64,000 nt of DNA from Apis mellifera. Lineage: Eukaryota > Arthropoda > Insecta > Hymenoptera > Apidae. This document shows, in pieces, positions 12,103 to 23,388 of the stretch (positions within the stretch are counted from its first letter, which is position 1; every line of letters starts with the position of its first letter). Location of the stretch: NCBI RefSeq assembly GCF_003254395.2, contig NC_037639.1:8360501-8424500 (forward strand). The letters are read 5' to 3'. The notes under the pieces are model-generated. The model worked only from the letters and a program-made list of their open reading frames with translations, was not told the DNA's origin and did no database searches. The translations under genes were made by a program, and so were the position numbers.

Positions 12103-12170
12103 TATAAATAACGCGGCGCATCCGCGTATTTGCATATTAATTTCATGTAATGAAGGCGATTAGGCTAATG
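12103..12170 (+). promoter_or_regulatory. candidate cis-regulatory cluster (octamer and homeodomain-type motifs)
   Basis: A TATAAATA at 12103-12110 is followed by a POU octamer ATTTGCAT (12128-12135). Next come ATTAAT and CATGTAATGA homeodomain-type cores, then GATTA (12158-12162) and CTAATG (12165-12170). All fall within 70 bp of otherwise unique sequence. The motifs are seen directly; enhancer or promoter function is inference. No clear initiator lies at the expected distance from the TATA-like box. Confidence 0.25.
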
Positions 12171-12242
12171 AGCGTCGAATGTGGTCCCCGTGCCTGTAAC
12201 TTTATACTCCCACTCCGCTATCCCCGTACTTGCTGATAAACT

Positions 12243-12264
12243 CTACCCTACCCTACCCTACCCT
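12243..12264. repeat. (CCCTA)n short tandem repeat
   Basis: Three full units and one partial unit of a pentamer. It resembles telomeric repeats but is not the TTAGG type usual for insects, and it is too short and internal to be a telomere. Confidence 0.9.
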
Positions 12265-12321
12265 CTCGCAGAGATCTAGTTCTCTTTTGCATACTCGTCT
12301 TCTCCCTCTTTCTTGTCTTTA

Positions 12322-12340
12322 TCTCTCTCTCTCTCTCTCT
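12322..12340. repeat. (CT)n microsatellite
   Basis: A perfect CT run. It forms the far upstream part of a long pyrimidine-rich region leading to the acceptor at 12416. Confidence 0.92.
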
Positions 12341-12416
12341 ATTTTTACATTAAAGGCTACCCTCCACCTTTCTCCTTCTCCCATTCCACCATCTCCCTCT
12401 GCTCGATCGATTCCAG

Positions 12417-12664
12417 CGAAATTCAATTAAGCGGGGAGCCCGTAACGCGCTATCTGCACCATCCAAAAATCGGCTCGTGGTACACGTGCTCGATCCGTGC
12501 GTATGCACACGCGGTGCCGATTATATGACGCGCTATACCCGGCTGCGAATTATGTCCCATTCGCCGGTAAACGGATCGACCGCTTCAAATTACGTCTGTC
12601 GAGTCGAATTAGTAGCAACCCCTTACCACGCGTCCCCACTAGTAGTTCGGTAATTGGTGTACAG
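12417..12664 (+). other. candidate exon, probably non-coding
   Basis: A pyrimidine-rich stretch of about 50 bases ends in TTCCAG at 12411-12416, a textbook 3' splice site. At 12665 the sequence CAG/GTGAGC is a near-consensus 5' splice site, giving a 248-nt exon. The frame from the first exon base stays open for 78 codons and then meets TAA at 12651-12653, 11 nt before the donor. A second frame stays open across the donor. Neither product is recognisable, so an untranslated or long-non-coding-RNA exon is more likely than a coding one. It could also be a chance pairing of sites. Confidence 0.2.
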
Positions 12665-12670
12665 GTGAGC

Positions 12671-14820
12671 GAGTCCCAGAAAATTGCATCTTTCCAATTC
12701 TCTCCTTTTTTTTATTTATTAATTTGACTTTCCGAGTATGCCGAGCTTCTCCTCCCTCCCTTCTCGCTTCGTGAAGTTTCTTTTTCTTTTTTTCGAAGCT
12801 CCTTTTTTCTTTTTTTCCTTTCATCCCGCCACGAGGATTAATGAATACATACCTTTAGGGTTACGCGTGGTAACGCTTTGTTCCAAGTAATTAAGGGATC
12901 GTGTTCCAGGATTCTTTCCCCAACGAGGGAATCGTCTACACGATATACGTTGATGTTACGTAGTTTCAACTCGCTTCCTTTGCCTCGTAATTTTTCTAAT
13001 ATCCTTTAAACAAACTTGTGCAGTAAGAAAATCAATATTATCATCTTCGAGGCTGCGATATTATTATATAGTGTAAAAATGTTTCCGTTGAGACAGTTTA
13101 AGAAGATTCACGGATATTTTTCCTCGTGTAAATTAAACAGCTAATTACAATTTTGATTTATTTCAAATATCCGATCCTTGAAAGGGGATCCCCAAGATGA
13201 AATATAAGCTCCTTGCCGTGTAAATTAACTTGTGAAATTTCTATTAATAAATCCGTTTGTTCCCTCTTTTTTTTTTTTCGGATCAGTGTTTCGAGTATTA
13301 CACATCGAGCGGGATATTAACCATTCGGCGGGGTCCAACGGTGTCAAGATCTCATCAGATCGATGATTCGCGTGGAAACGATTTACGCACGGTCGATAAA
13401 TTTCGCTTTAAAAGCAACGCGAGTTTCTGTAATTCCTAAGACGAGTCGAACTCGTCCCAGTTGTCACGGTTGACGATTATTTATGAACGCCATTAATTCT
13501 TAACTGGCGAACCGAGCGATCCCCTGTCTCATTCGCCACGATTGGTTAATTATTTGTCAGCCTGTGAACGACTTCTTTCGTACGATCCCCTTAAATTCGA
13601 ACGTCATCGTTGAGACGTCTTCGAATTAATTAATACTCGAGTCCAGTTGAGTTGCGCCACCATTAATAACGACTTTTTTGGCACACTTTTTTCCAACCGA
13701 CAGAAAAATAGTTTCGTGAAAAGTAGCGAATAGAATTTTTCGCTTTTGCTTCAATGATCACCAGATCCGAGTAACTACAATTTAGAATTTTCCCTCTATG
13801 ACTCGGCGATTAACGAAACTTTATTTCTTTCTCGAGCCAAAGCCACTCTCGAGATACGAGCCATAAATCTCGCGACTTTCACCTTCAAAAAACATCGACT
13901 CTGTAATCACCTGTAATATTATGACCTGTATATTATACACACTTCGCAACTTGTTTCCATCGCTAAACGAAAATGCATTCGATCCAATTCTTCCCTTCCC
14001 TGATCGAAGAAGAATCGTTCCTTCGGATAGAGAGCGGCTTCACTCGTACTTACGCGTAACAATCTCTAATAACTATCCATCCATCCATCCATCCATTCGA
14101 ATGATAGTTAGCATGCTAGAACTCGTCCAGCGACCAACATTAAAGGACGTTTAACAACATGTAAGCATTAGGGCCGTGGTTGGTAAGTACTGGCGATATA
14201 AATCACGAAGCCCGCCCGCGGGCCCATCGATCGGGCTATTCGTAGGTAAATTAGACACGCGTTTGCCTCATCTACTCTTCTCACTTTCTTCCCTCCTATA
14301 TATCTATCCCTTTCCAATTATCTTCTACACTTTCTCCCTCGTATAACCATTCTTACTTCATACATATCCGCTCGTCGATTCCATTTACCTTTATCGCTTC
14401 CACGTCAATTAATCTCCCTGATCCCCTTCCACCCCTCAAACCATCCGTCTTTATCTCTCCTTCCCCGAATCACCGTTCAAACCGTCTCCTTTTTTTCCCC
14501 TCTCTCACACGCACACTCGTCTTTTTTCGTGCGTGCATCGTCCTCGAGAAACTCTTCGCCTGGCCCATCCCCTTGCGCAAGGGGGCGCGCTCCTTCTTCA
14601 GCGTCGACTAATTTATGTAATTACGCCGATCCTGTCCCCGCCAACTGTGAAGACGAAAAAACCCGGGAAATCGTCGAATGCCACCGCGATTTACCCTTTT
14701 CCACGGTCCTTCGACAATCTCTCTCCACCCTTTTCTCTTCTACGTATGCACATCCGTTTTTCTTCCCGTTTCTCTCGTTACCTGGCGTGAAACGTGACGT
14801 GCGTCGCACCGTGTACACTT
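12671..14820. other. non-coding stretch
   Basis: No gene is recognised. The region holds pyrimidine tracts near 12700-12825, an ATCC microsatellite and a good isolated donor look-alike (TTG/GTAAGT near 14182, plus strand). CpG-rich DNA at about 14500-14820 has frames open on both strands, with Arg- and Ser-rich products and no family signature. Confidence 0.45.
14075..14095. repeat. (ATCC)n microsatellite
   Basis: Five perfect units. Confidence 0.93.
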
Positions 14821-15960
14821 GACGAATGCGTTTGGGGACAACGAGGATATGGATAAAATGGGAGAAAAAAAAAAGAGAGAGATCTTTTTAGGAGGTAGAT
14901 TTTGTGTATATGGGTATGGATAAAAATATTTTTAGAAAATGATTGATATGTGTAAATGATGATAGGTGTGTGATATTTTTATGCTGATAAAAGGAAGGGA
15001 GGAAGGAAATTAATTTCGTGAAATGAATTCATTTTTAAACCCGTTGAAATTTTGTTCCTTTGCGTACAAGATAAAATGAGAAAGGTTTAATCAATGATAT
15101 TTGATTACGATTACTGTCCGAGTTGGATTTTCTCAGGTATTCGAAAATAAAACACGAGACGATATCTCAAAATTTAATGAATAATCCAAAACTTTTTTGA
15201 ATAATATCGCGTATCATTTACGACGAGGGTGATTTCTTAAAATTGGAATTCATAAATTCCCAGGAATAACTTATTTATTTATTCATTTCCAAGGGAAAAG
15301 CATTGGAATACCGATGGAAGATAAATATAAAAAGAGTCACGAGACGCTAAAGTGCGAATATACAGGAAAAATATACTACGGAGATCTATCTATCAAGATT
15401 TGTTTGCTTACGATTTAAAATCACGAGAGAACTGGGAGTTTAAAGGAAGTTTACTAGGTCACGATAGAGAGATCCTCGTAACAGGATCATAGCTATCGAT
15501 AATGGTTAATTTATAGGTCGAAAGTACTTTAGATTGATAAAATATCTCAAATTAATCCTTTTCCATTATTCAATGATACTATTTTTTTCCAATCGCAAAG
15601 GATACGATAAATCTTCGAAGAAATAACTTCCCTATATATATAAAACTCCAATATTCAAGCGATGAAAAAATACATTCCCTATACTTCCCTCAATATCTCC
15701 TTAAAGATACCTACTACAAAGAAAAAAAAAACTAACACGATCATTTTAAAGATCATTTCAAAATTATTTACTCTGCAAAAAAAAAATCCAATCCTTCCAA
15801 CGAAACGATCTACTAAACTGATCACACTTCCCATAAAATTATTATCTAGCTATTTTCAATTTACAATACGCAAGCGGAACGAAAGAGGAATCAATTTCCA
15901 CTCTTCAACGAAGAACGTCTCAATTCCTCTCCAAACTCCCGTCGATATAAATTCTTGGGC
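14821..15960. other. AT-rich non-coding block
   Basis: A strongly AT-rich block between CpG-rich neighbours. It has several A-tracts and a Lys-rich 102-codon frame (15662-15970) that reads through A-runs and is not credible as a gene. A moderate plus-strand acceptor look-alike lies near 15136. Nothing else is seen. Confidence 0.5.
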
Positions 15961-18900
15961 GGGGAATTAAATTCGGAGTAATCGGGATTCGCGAGGATAT
16001 CCCCCCGGGCGTATTTTACGGCGAGGCACAATTAAAGAAATCTCGATCGGGCAACGAGGATGTATCTAAACGACGGGGCACGGTATCGCGAGACGGATTA
16101 ATTTCGATAAAAAACCAATTAAATCTACGCGCTCGTAATCAATACGCCTCGCGATACGCCCGCCGTAATTCTCCTTCCCATCCACGGATTCGGCCGCACG
16201 ATTGGCTGCGTATCGTTTTGCCAGGAGGGAGGGGGGGACCCAGGCCAGTCCAACGTATCTAAATCAAAGAAGCTTAATGAGCGGCAGATTAGCGGCTGAG
16301 TAACGCCGATACGCGTTCCACCGTATCGAGAGATAGAGAAGAGGACGACCGGTTGTGCGCGCATCGGCCGCTGGAAAAATCGCCGATCCGTCGTCTGCAG
16401 CCAGCCTCGAAAATAATTGGATTGTCTCCGCTATCGGGCCTCGAATGGCTCGGTTGACCGCGATCGGCTGGACGACGATTTGCAAGCGCAGTTTGCAGGC
16501 GACGTGGCGGTTTTGTCGAAGGGGGAAGGAGGAGATTTTGGAGACGAGACGATTGGAAGGGAAGTGGAAAGTGGATCTTTTCCCTCTGGATTCTAATGAA
16601 TCGTGTTTATGCTAAATTTTAAATGAAATGAATATCGAAAAATCGAAAATTTGCTACATAAGATCTTTGAAATTGGCAACGAGAAAAGTTTGGTATAAAT
16701 GAATTTATAAAAGGAATGAAATTTGTAAAGGATATATTAGTTCGGATGATTTGGATTTAAAGGAAATACGGGATAAAATACAAACGATAAAGTAGGAACG
16801 AGAGTATTTCTGCTAAACTTAAAATTCGTCCTTTCGCAGAATGTTCAATCTATCTTGACACGAAGATAAGAACCAATCTAAGAAAGCAATTCTACTTTTA
16901 GTTCAATAAAAGACGATTTCCAGGGATTACCGCGTAACTCGAACAACGTTTCTTAGGGGAAAGAGAGAGAGAGAAAGAAAGGAAGATCGGTTCAGAACGT
17001 ATCGCGAGAGAAGACGAAGGGGAAGTTCTTTCTCTCCAATCGAAATAATTGGGTCGTTCTTATTCTATCGCCGTTAAAGGTCCGCGAATCTCTATGGGAA
17101 GGGCCGACTTATCGCCAACTTCTTTTCCCCTCTGTTTATTGGTCGTAAAAACGATAGTTTACGCCGCTTGTGTATCGAGGCAAAGGAACGAGTCAAAGTC
17201 AAGCTCTCGCTATCCGATAAAATTTAATCGTGATCGTAAAGCGGGTTGGAAACGTGAAAACGATGTGGAAGTGAGAGATTCGAAAGGGAGAGGGGGTAAA
17301 GGGTTGCAAAGATTTTCTTCCCATTCATTATGAGAGATCCGCGATAACGACCAACTATCTTTATATTCCGAAGAAGAAAATTAAAGGAAAGAGAAAGTTG
17401 AAGGAAACGCATTCGCACAAAAGTTAAGGAAGAGGAGAATATACGGATTAACGCCTCTCTGCTCGAAGATTGCTCGCTTTCGTATCTATAGGATAAACAA
17501 CGACACAGGTTGAGCGAGGGTGGAGGGCAGAAGGAGAGGAAGAAGGAGTAACCAGTCGGGAAGAATCGATAATTCTTGCTCCTCTAACGCCAGATACGTA
17601 ACGTCGATCGAAATAATTGGATCATCCTTATTCTTAGGCTATTGCACGGCGTACCTCCACAGCTTATCGCTCATCGTAGATTATTTCCGTACGAGAATTC
17701 CGGACAAGATGGAGGAACGTTGGAGGAACGCGTATCTTGAGATATTAATTTACGTAAGAGATCGGAGTTCAACGGAGAGAAACATTTCTCTTATCTTATT
17801 TTCACTTAATCCAAGTGCAAATAGTACGACGCGTTATTGGTTTGGGATGCGATCTTTATCGAAACTCACTCTTCTTCGACGATCGATATATTACATTGCA
17901 CAATACGAATCGATGTTACATCGTTATCGTATTATCGTATTATCGATCTACTACATCGATTCGACGAATGCGATCTTCGTAAAAATTTGCATATACTAAC
18001 AGGTTGAACGAGAGATGTATCGAGCAGTTTATTCTCGAAAAATATACGTGTATTCGTCGTTTACACGAAAACTCGTGACAGGAACAATGCGATTTCATGG
18101 GAGTCGGCCGACTTTTCGCCGATTTCACCGGTCACGCGATCCCTTCCTTCCATATTCCAAACAATGTCCATCCATAAATGTACACCTACGTTTCGCGATC
18201 TGCGCACGCAAAGGGTCCGCCGCGCTCGGTCCACACATTGTCGCCAACACGCACACGCATCGTGACGCGAGATTTTCCCTTGTGCGTTATTCGCACGCGT
18301 CAGTCTTCCCAGAGTGGACGTTATTTTTTTCTTTTTTATTTTTTTTACGAGGGGACGATGCAACGTAACGCGCGTACAAAATTACGTTCGACACAGGAAC
18401 CTTCTTCCTTTCTCTCGTGCTTGGCCTGCCGCTCTTCTCTCGTCCCTCCAAGACTAGAGCAGAGGGGAAAATTAAAATTATCAACGTGTCCTTTGACGCG
18501 TGGACATTTTCGTTGACGGGGAAAAGACGTGAAATTAATTAGGCAATTCTTTTTCGAAGAACGGTAGCGGAAAATAAACGGAGTCAAAGCGAAAGGGCGC
18601 GACGTTTTAATCAAGCGAATATATGTATAGAATCAGCAGCCAAGTATATTCGGCAGAAAGAAACTTTGAACGAAAATTTTATCTTTGACTGCCCCTTTTG
18701 TGAATTTCATCCCGTTCCCTCGCGCCGAAACAAAATTATTTCGTACGAGAACAATAAGAAAATTGTGCTTGATTAAAACGTCAGTCGATAACGGGGCGAA
18801 AACAGAGAGGTACGCATCGCAATTTCTTCATCATCGCCAGCTCCAAGTTGGCGCGATAGCGGCGAGGGATGGTCGTCTGTTTTCGAAAGCATCCCCGTCG

Positions 18901-19516
18901 ACAGGCCGGATATCCCTTCCGATCTGGGAAGGGAAGGGAAGCGAGCGAACTTTTACGAGCGCGATCAGTCACGGGTGTCACGACGTCGTCTCTGTTCGGG
19001 ATCGGCGATATAGGAGGTGGCTCGTAGGCCAGAGCGTCGTCCTCACGAAACTTTGTCAGTGTCTCGCGCGATTAGTGGGCAAAGGTCGATCCCTCTGATC
19101 TTTCTCCCTGTGTCGTGGTCTTCCGCGTTTCGCCTCGATCCTCTTCGCAACGATCCAACCACGCGGGGGAAGGGGGGACGGTATGGATCTCTCCGCAGAC
19201 TCTCACGTCCGTCGGCGATGCACGAATTATTCCTCGTTTCCTATCTCGGCGGAGCAATTAGTACGGCGCGGAAGCCGCCCACGTTGTATCGGGCAATTAA
19301 TAGACGGGAGACAGAGAGAAAGAGGGGAGGGAGAGCGATGTTGATGCGCACGCGATACCACGACGTTCCCCTTTGCTCGCAATATCGTGCACGACCAGCA
19401 AAGATAGGTCTTTGAGGAACGATCCACCTGGGCGAAACGAGGGAGGTCCTCGGTTGGATTGGCTCGGAAACGGGGATGTGGGCCGCATTGTGCTCGTGTC
19501 TTCGCTTGTTGCTTAC
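15961..19516. other. CpG-rich non-coding stretch
   Basis: No gene is recognised. A pyrimidine tract on the minus strand (purines on plus at about 16950-16985) ends in an AAG that could serve as a weak acceptor. Near 17930-17945 a short ATCGTATT direct repeat occurs. Frames at 17520-17999 (159 codons), 18015-18368 and 18685-19098 are open but Arg- and Ser-rich, and overlap frames on the other strand, as expected where CpG is frequent and stop codons are rare. Confidence 0.45.
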
Positions 19517-19661
19517 CTTTCCGTGCTAAGTTTTCTTTTTTCGCCGAAAATAATTACCGATTTCTGCTTTCCAAAGTGAAAGCGTGCTTGAAACTTATAA
19601 CAAATCCTCAAGCAGTGAATTCGTTCGACAAGAATCGATTTGATCGTCCCTTCGCAAACGT
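19517..19661 (-). CDS. candidate internal exon, unknown product
   Basis: On the minus strand a moderately pyrimidine-rich tract ends in TACAG just before 19661. At 19517 the exon ends in AAAG followed by GTAAGC, a near-consensus donor. The exon is 145 nt. Only one of its three frames is open throughout; the other two contain stops. In that frame the exon enters after codon base 1 and leaves after base 2, giving about 47 whole codons. The product has four Lys/Arg-flanked hydrophobic patches and three Cys (at VCEG, HCLR and ICYK), but matches no family I know. It would lie downstream of the ratchet-like site at 29389 on the same strand. It could be a coding, alternative or non-coding exon, or chance. 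Confidence 0.25.
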
Positions 19662-20346
19662 CTGTACGAAAAACAATAGGATGGAGAACGAAGATAATCA
19701 ACGAGGAGAGCAAACAGCGAGTCGAAATAAAGCACACCTCGCCACTTCGAGGCGTGTTAATCTCGTCGTTCCAGGGCCATCGTTTACGACGAAAGAAACT
19801 CGATCGTGTATGACGACGCGGCTATACGTTGCAAGCATCGTGTCGTAAATAACTCGGCCGAGATACGTCGATAAACCTCGTCTAATTTCCACGGAATTCG
19901 GCAAACTCCAACGTGACCGATGAAACTCTTTTTACGAGGGGACGCCCCATCGGGATGGGGGTCTCGTTTCTTCAAGCCACGTTTCATTGAACTCGTCGTC
20001 GCAAGGGAACAACAGGCTGACACAACATCGGAAATCTAAATCCGTAACAGATGTGGATAACCGATTCCATTTTTTCTTTACCAGATAGCCAGAAATTCGA
20101 ACGCTTTCTTTCACCAACGCTTCGCATCCGCTTGACCGTGAAACCACAACTCTCCCCCCCAGATTCGAGAACGAGCTCGAGCTTTCGAGACGCGGCATGA
20201 GGTCGATTCTGTGTGGTCTGCCGTTTTGTAGATTCATCCTAGGATCCATTTGGATTGTTTAAGGAACCACGGGCCAAGGATGAAGTTTCGTCTCGGACAC
20301 GCCAAAGTAAACAATCCGCCGCGGAGCGAAGCAGTTTCTCGAGGAA

Positions 20347-20371
20347 CGAGGAGGAGGAGGAGAAGAAGAAG
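20347..20371. repeat. (GAG)n/(GAA)n microsatellite
   Basis: A compound purine trinucleotide run. Confidence 0.9.
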
Positions 20372-20522
20372 CAACGGTTCTCGAGCTATTCCCACGTCCT
20401 TTTTGCCGGTTCTCGAGGCTGTTGGGAGGCTCGCGTGTCGTCGCATCAGCGCTTGCTTGCCTCGTGGATGGCGCGGTAAATGGTCCAGCAGCGTGAGATA
20501 TGGTCTCGTTATTCCTCCGCGA

Positions 20523-20547
20523 TCTCTCTCTCTCTCTCTCTCTCTCT
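20523..20547. repeat. (TC)n microsatellite
   Basis: A perfect dinucleotide run of about 12 units. Confidence 0.93.
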
Positions 20548-20642
20548 TCGAACTCCCCTCCATTTTATACTTTTTGCTATTCCATTTTCTCCCCTTTTCT
20601 CTCCCGCTCTCGCCTCTTCTTCCTGTCCCTCTCTTCTTTTTC

Positions 20643-20648
<6 letters not shown>

Positions 20649-20672
<24 letters not shown>
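20649..20672. repeat. (TA)n microsatellite
   Basis: About 12 alternating units. It reads as Ile-Tyr repeats on both strands. Confidence 0.93.
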
Positions 20673-20673
<1 letters not shown>

Positions 20674-21520
20674 AATCCCTTCTTCTTTATTTTTTAATAA
20701 GCGAAGCGTGGAGACGGGAGGAGACGATTTTTGGTGGTGGAGGCGAAGCAACGCAACAAAAGGGGAACCAACTCCGTTCCTTCTCCTTTCAGGGCACAAA
20801 AGCATGTCTCGAAGCTTTGCCCGATGACTCAACGAAACGACGCTTTCTATTATGTCGAAAACTGCCCGAGGGGAGGGGGGTGTGTTCTTGAATTCGGCTG
20901 CCTCCATTTTTTTTTAACCTAACCTCCTCCTCCCCCATTCTTCTCGCCCACCACGGACGGCCACCACCTTCCTGCCGGCCGATATTCAGAACAAGAAAAC
21001 TTTAATATCCGCGTACCGCGCGTTCTTCCTCCTTCGTGTCGTCGAGACGAAGTCGGAGACACAAGTGATACCGCTGCTCGGAGACAGGAGTCGAGGATAT
21101 AAACATAGCGAGGTGTATCGAGCGAAAATATTAATCCACCACAGGTAACAATGTGCCGTATATAAATACACGCCTTTGTCTGCCTCCGAATTCCCCGACG
21201 GAAATATTATGTTTGTCGCGTTAAACGTGTTTACCCTCGAGCCTCTTTCTTTTGCACGTATTTTCATAAATCTCCTCTTTCATATTTCTCCCGTATCTTC
21301 TCGAGAAAATCGAGAAAAAAACTTTGTCGCGCACTAATCATCGCCAATTACATATACGCATCCGATGACGGAACGAGGATCACGAGTAACGACGCGCGTT
21401 CCGGAATGGCGGTGAAACCTTTTCGAAAGAGGAGCGGCAGAGAAGTTCCGTGCATCGTTTTCCTTTCACCGGTGTTCTCGTGCCCGGACGAATTCCAAGT
21501 TCGGTCGAAGGAGAGACGGA

Positions 21521-21600
21521 GAAATAAAAAAAAAAAGGAAGAAAAGAAAAGAAAAGAAAAGAAAAGAGAAGAGAAGGAAAAAAAATATAGAGAGAAGAGC
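21521..21600. repeat. purine block with (GAAAA)n
   Basis: A poly-A run followed by about five GAAAA units and a looser G/A tail. On the minus strand it is a long polypyrimidine tract, but no AG acceptor is placed right after it. Confidence 0.9.
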
Positions 21601-21695
21601 GAAGGAGGTGAAAGAAGAGGGAAGGCGAGAGTGGAACACGAGCAGGACAGGGAAAAAGAGGCTCTGTCCCATAGGCGAGTTGTATGGGTTGGGCA

Positions 21696-21724
21696 TGGGT
21701 CATTCAGTACCTCTGAGTGACCCA
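21696..21724. repeat. perfect 11-bp stem, 7-nt loop hairpin
   Basis: TGGGTCATTCA (21696-21706) pairs with TGAGTGACCCA (21714-21724) over all 11 positions, one of them a G-U wobble; the loop is GTACCTC. One further A-T pair (21695/21725) extends it. The stem is too short for a microRNA precursor. As DNA it is a strong inverted repeat. Confidence 0.75.
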
Positions 21725-22265
21725 TTGTAACGTAGGACAATATGGTGCCGCTCTTCAATGGCCGGCTGTTCCCGAGGTGTTATGTTATGTGTTGGCTGTT
21801 ATTCAGATAGGTAGGTAGGCATTCAACGCCGTTTGCCGTTGTGCCATGCACTCTCTGGTGTGGCGTGGCAAGAAGCGTGTGTGCAGGTTCGAGGAGAATC
21901 GAGAATCGCTCCGGCACAATGAGAGCGGCGCGTAGGAGCGAGCGAGACGAGACGCGTTGCGTATGCGAGCGATTTGTTGGCGCGGCGAGTCAACAAATTG
22001 GATCACCTTAGACAAACTGTTACGCAATCGTGGGCCCCCGTGATACGTGGTACGCTAGTTCACCCGCGAGATATTTCATGCGTGTCATCGGCCTCCGCGC
22101 CCCGGTTATCTCGCACAGCGCGCGCTTAACTCAGCGGGATAGTAATGGATTACTTCGGCCGCCGTGTCTAGGTGTCCCCCTGTTCACCATTGTCGGGATT
22201 TGCTAAGTGGATTTATCAGCCTTATTTCGCGGGGATAACGTTTTAATTACACCGGTGATAAGATC
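21718..22265. promoter_or_regulatory. candidate enhancer or ncRNA block (Sox, GATA, paired-homeodomain motifs)
   Basis: This is unique, complex sequence with almost no simple repeats. It holds CCATTGT (21722-21728) facing ACAAT (21738-21742), a second hairpin (21842-21849 with 21863-21870), and a palindromic homeodomain site TAATGGATTA (22143-22152). CCATTGT recurs near 22187. Three GATA motifs follow in 50 bp: TTATC near 22213, GGATAA near 22232 and TGATAAG at about 22256. The motif density is seen directly; regulatory function is inferred. Confidence 0.3.
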
Positions 22266-22539
22266 GAATTCCGAACACGATCGCCTTTACGATCTCTCTT
22301 CGCGAATCTTCGGGGATCGGAAGCTTAAATTTCGATTCGTTTCTCAGATCAGTATTTAATTTTCCTTCTGAACGAATTTTATTCTTCCCCTTGCGGAATC
22401 CTAAGAATTTTTACGGTCGCGCGGCAAGGTTTTACCGTGACTTAGGAAGGGATATATTCATGGTCCGCTCTCGGACGGATCGGATACGCAGAAGATAGAG
22501 CGGAGAATAATTAAAAGAGACCAAGAGGAGGATCGTGAA

Positions 22540-22568
22540 TGAGTCACCGTGGTCCAGTGAGTCACCGT
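22540..22568 (+). promoter_or_regulatory. tandem AP-1-type sites
   Basis: TGAGTCA, the AP-1 (Fos/Jun, bZIP) consensus, occurs at 22540-22546 and 22558-22564, 18 bp apart. Each is part of the same 11-mer ending in CCGT. Two perfect sites in register suggest either a functional pair or a short tandem duplication. No core promoter is identifiable nearby. Confidence 0.35.
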
Positions 22569-22732
22569 CCGTGGAGATCTCGAGTTGACCCGAAGAAGAG
22601 AGGGGTTAAAAGGGGTGAGCGGAGCTCAGGATCCGGCGCCCAAGGGCCTAGAAGATCCTCTCGCCACGGTTTCATGCTTGGGAGGGCGGAAACGAGACCG
22701 CTTCGAGCGTAGAGAAGGACGACGTCCATCCT

Positions 22733-22995
22733 AATACCCGTTACCAGAACAAAGATGCGCCTCTCCTCAGCGGTATTTGGAATTGGGAACGAAAGGCGTG
22801 CCCGTAGACATTTGTCCTTGGCAAGGGACCCTGCTATATCGGCGGCAAGTTATGCACCATCTCCTACGCGGAATCGAGATTACACTCTGGTTAAAATTAT
22901 TACAAGGGATCGAATTCCATCCCAGCTTTCTCCCATCACGTCTTACTATCTTACATCTTATCCGTATCGTTCAATTATATTTATATCTTTCTTAA
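22733..22995 (+). other. open frame in complex sequence, unrecognised
   Basis: After a TAA at 22732-22734 one frame stays open to 22995 (about 87 codons). A short pyrimidine run ending CTCCTCAG (22770) could be a weak acceptor inside it. It contains no in-frame ATG near its start, no donor of quality and no known domain. Its middle part has two Trp and one Cys and is not low complexity, so it is worth noting but not calling as a gene. Confidence 0.1.
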
Positions 22996-23367
22996 AAATA
23001 AAAAAAAAAAAAAATTCAGATTTAAAGAATTATTAAAATTATTAAATTATACCGAAATTTATATATTTTAAATATTGCAAAGAACAACGACTACCCACCT
23101 ACCTCGATTAAAAAAATGAGAAAAAATGGGGGGAGAGAAGTCCGTAATTAATTTCTCCACGTACGAAATCTGCCCCCTCGACACTTATCGCCCAATCTCC
23201 GGCAGCAGTTTATTAGTGGGATCTTGCCAGCTTGGCAGCGGAACGAGGCGTGTACCGTGAGTGTTCGCACAAAGCAAGATGGAAACGCGCTACGATTCCT
23301 CTCGAGTCCGGCTTTTCTGGCGTTCGACGAGCAGCGGAGGAGAGGCACGCAGTGCGTGAAGCAAACA

Positions 23368-23388
23368 GCCGCCGCCGCTGCTGCTGCT
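23368..23388. repeat. (GCC)3(GCT)4 microsatellite
   Basis: Three GCC and four GCT units. It reads as poly-Ala in one plus frame. Confidence 0.92.

Larger units (their letters stand above)
19665..21689. other. CpG-rich non-coding stretch
   Basis: No gene is recognised. It contains GAG/GAA, TC and TA microsatellites and a large GAAAA-type purine block, all of which inflate frames on both strands. The 213-codon frame at 20250-20891 runs through the TC and TA repeats and is therefore not credible. Confidence 0.45.

Noticed and set aside
12243..12264. Telomere-like CCCTA repeat
   Set aside because: Too short, internal, and not the insect TTAGG type.
20250..20891. 213-codon frame, plus strand
   Set aside because: It runs through TC and TA microsatellites that encode Ser/Leu and Ile/Tyr repeats; nothing supports a gene.
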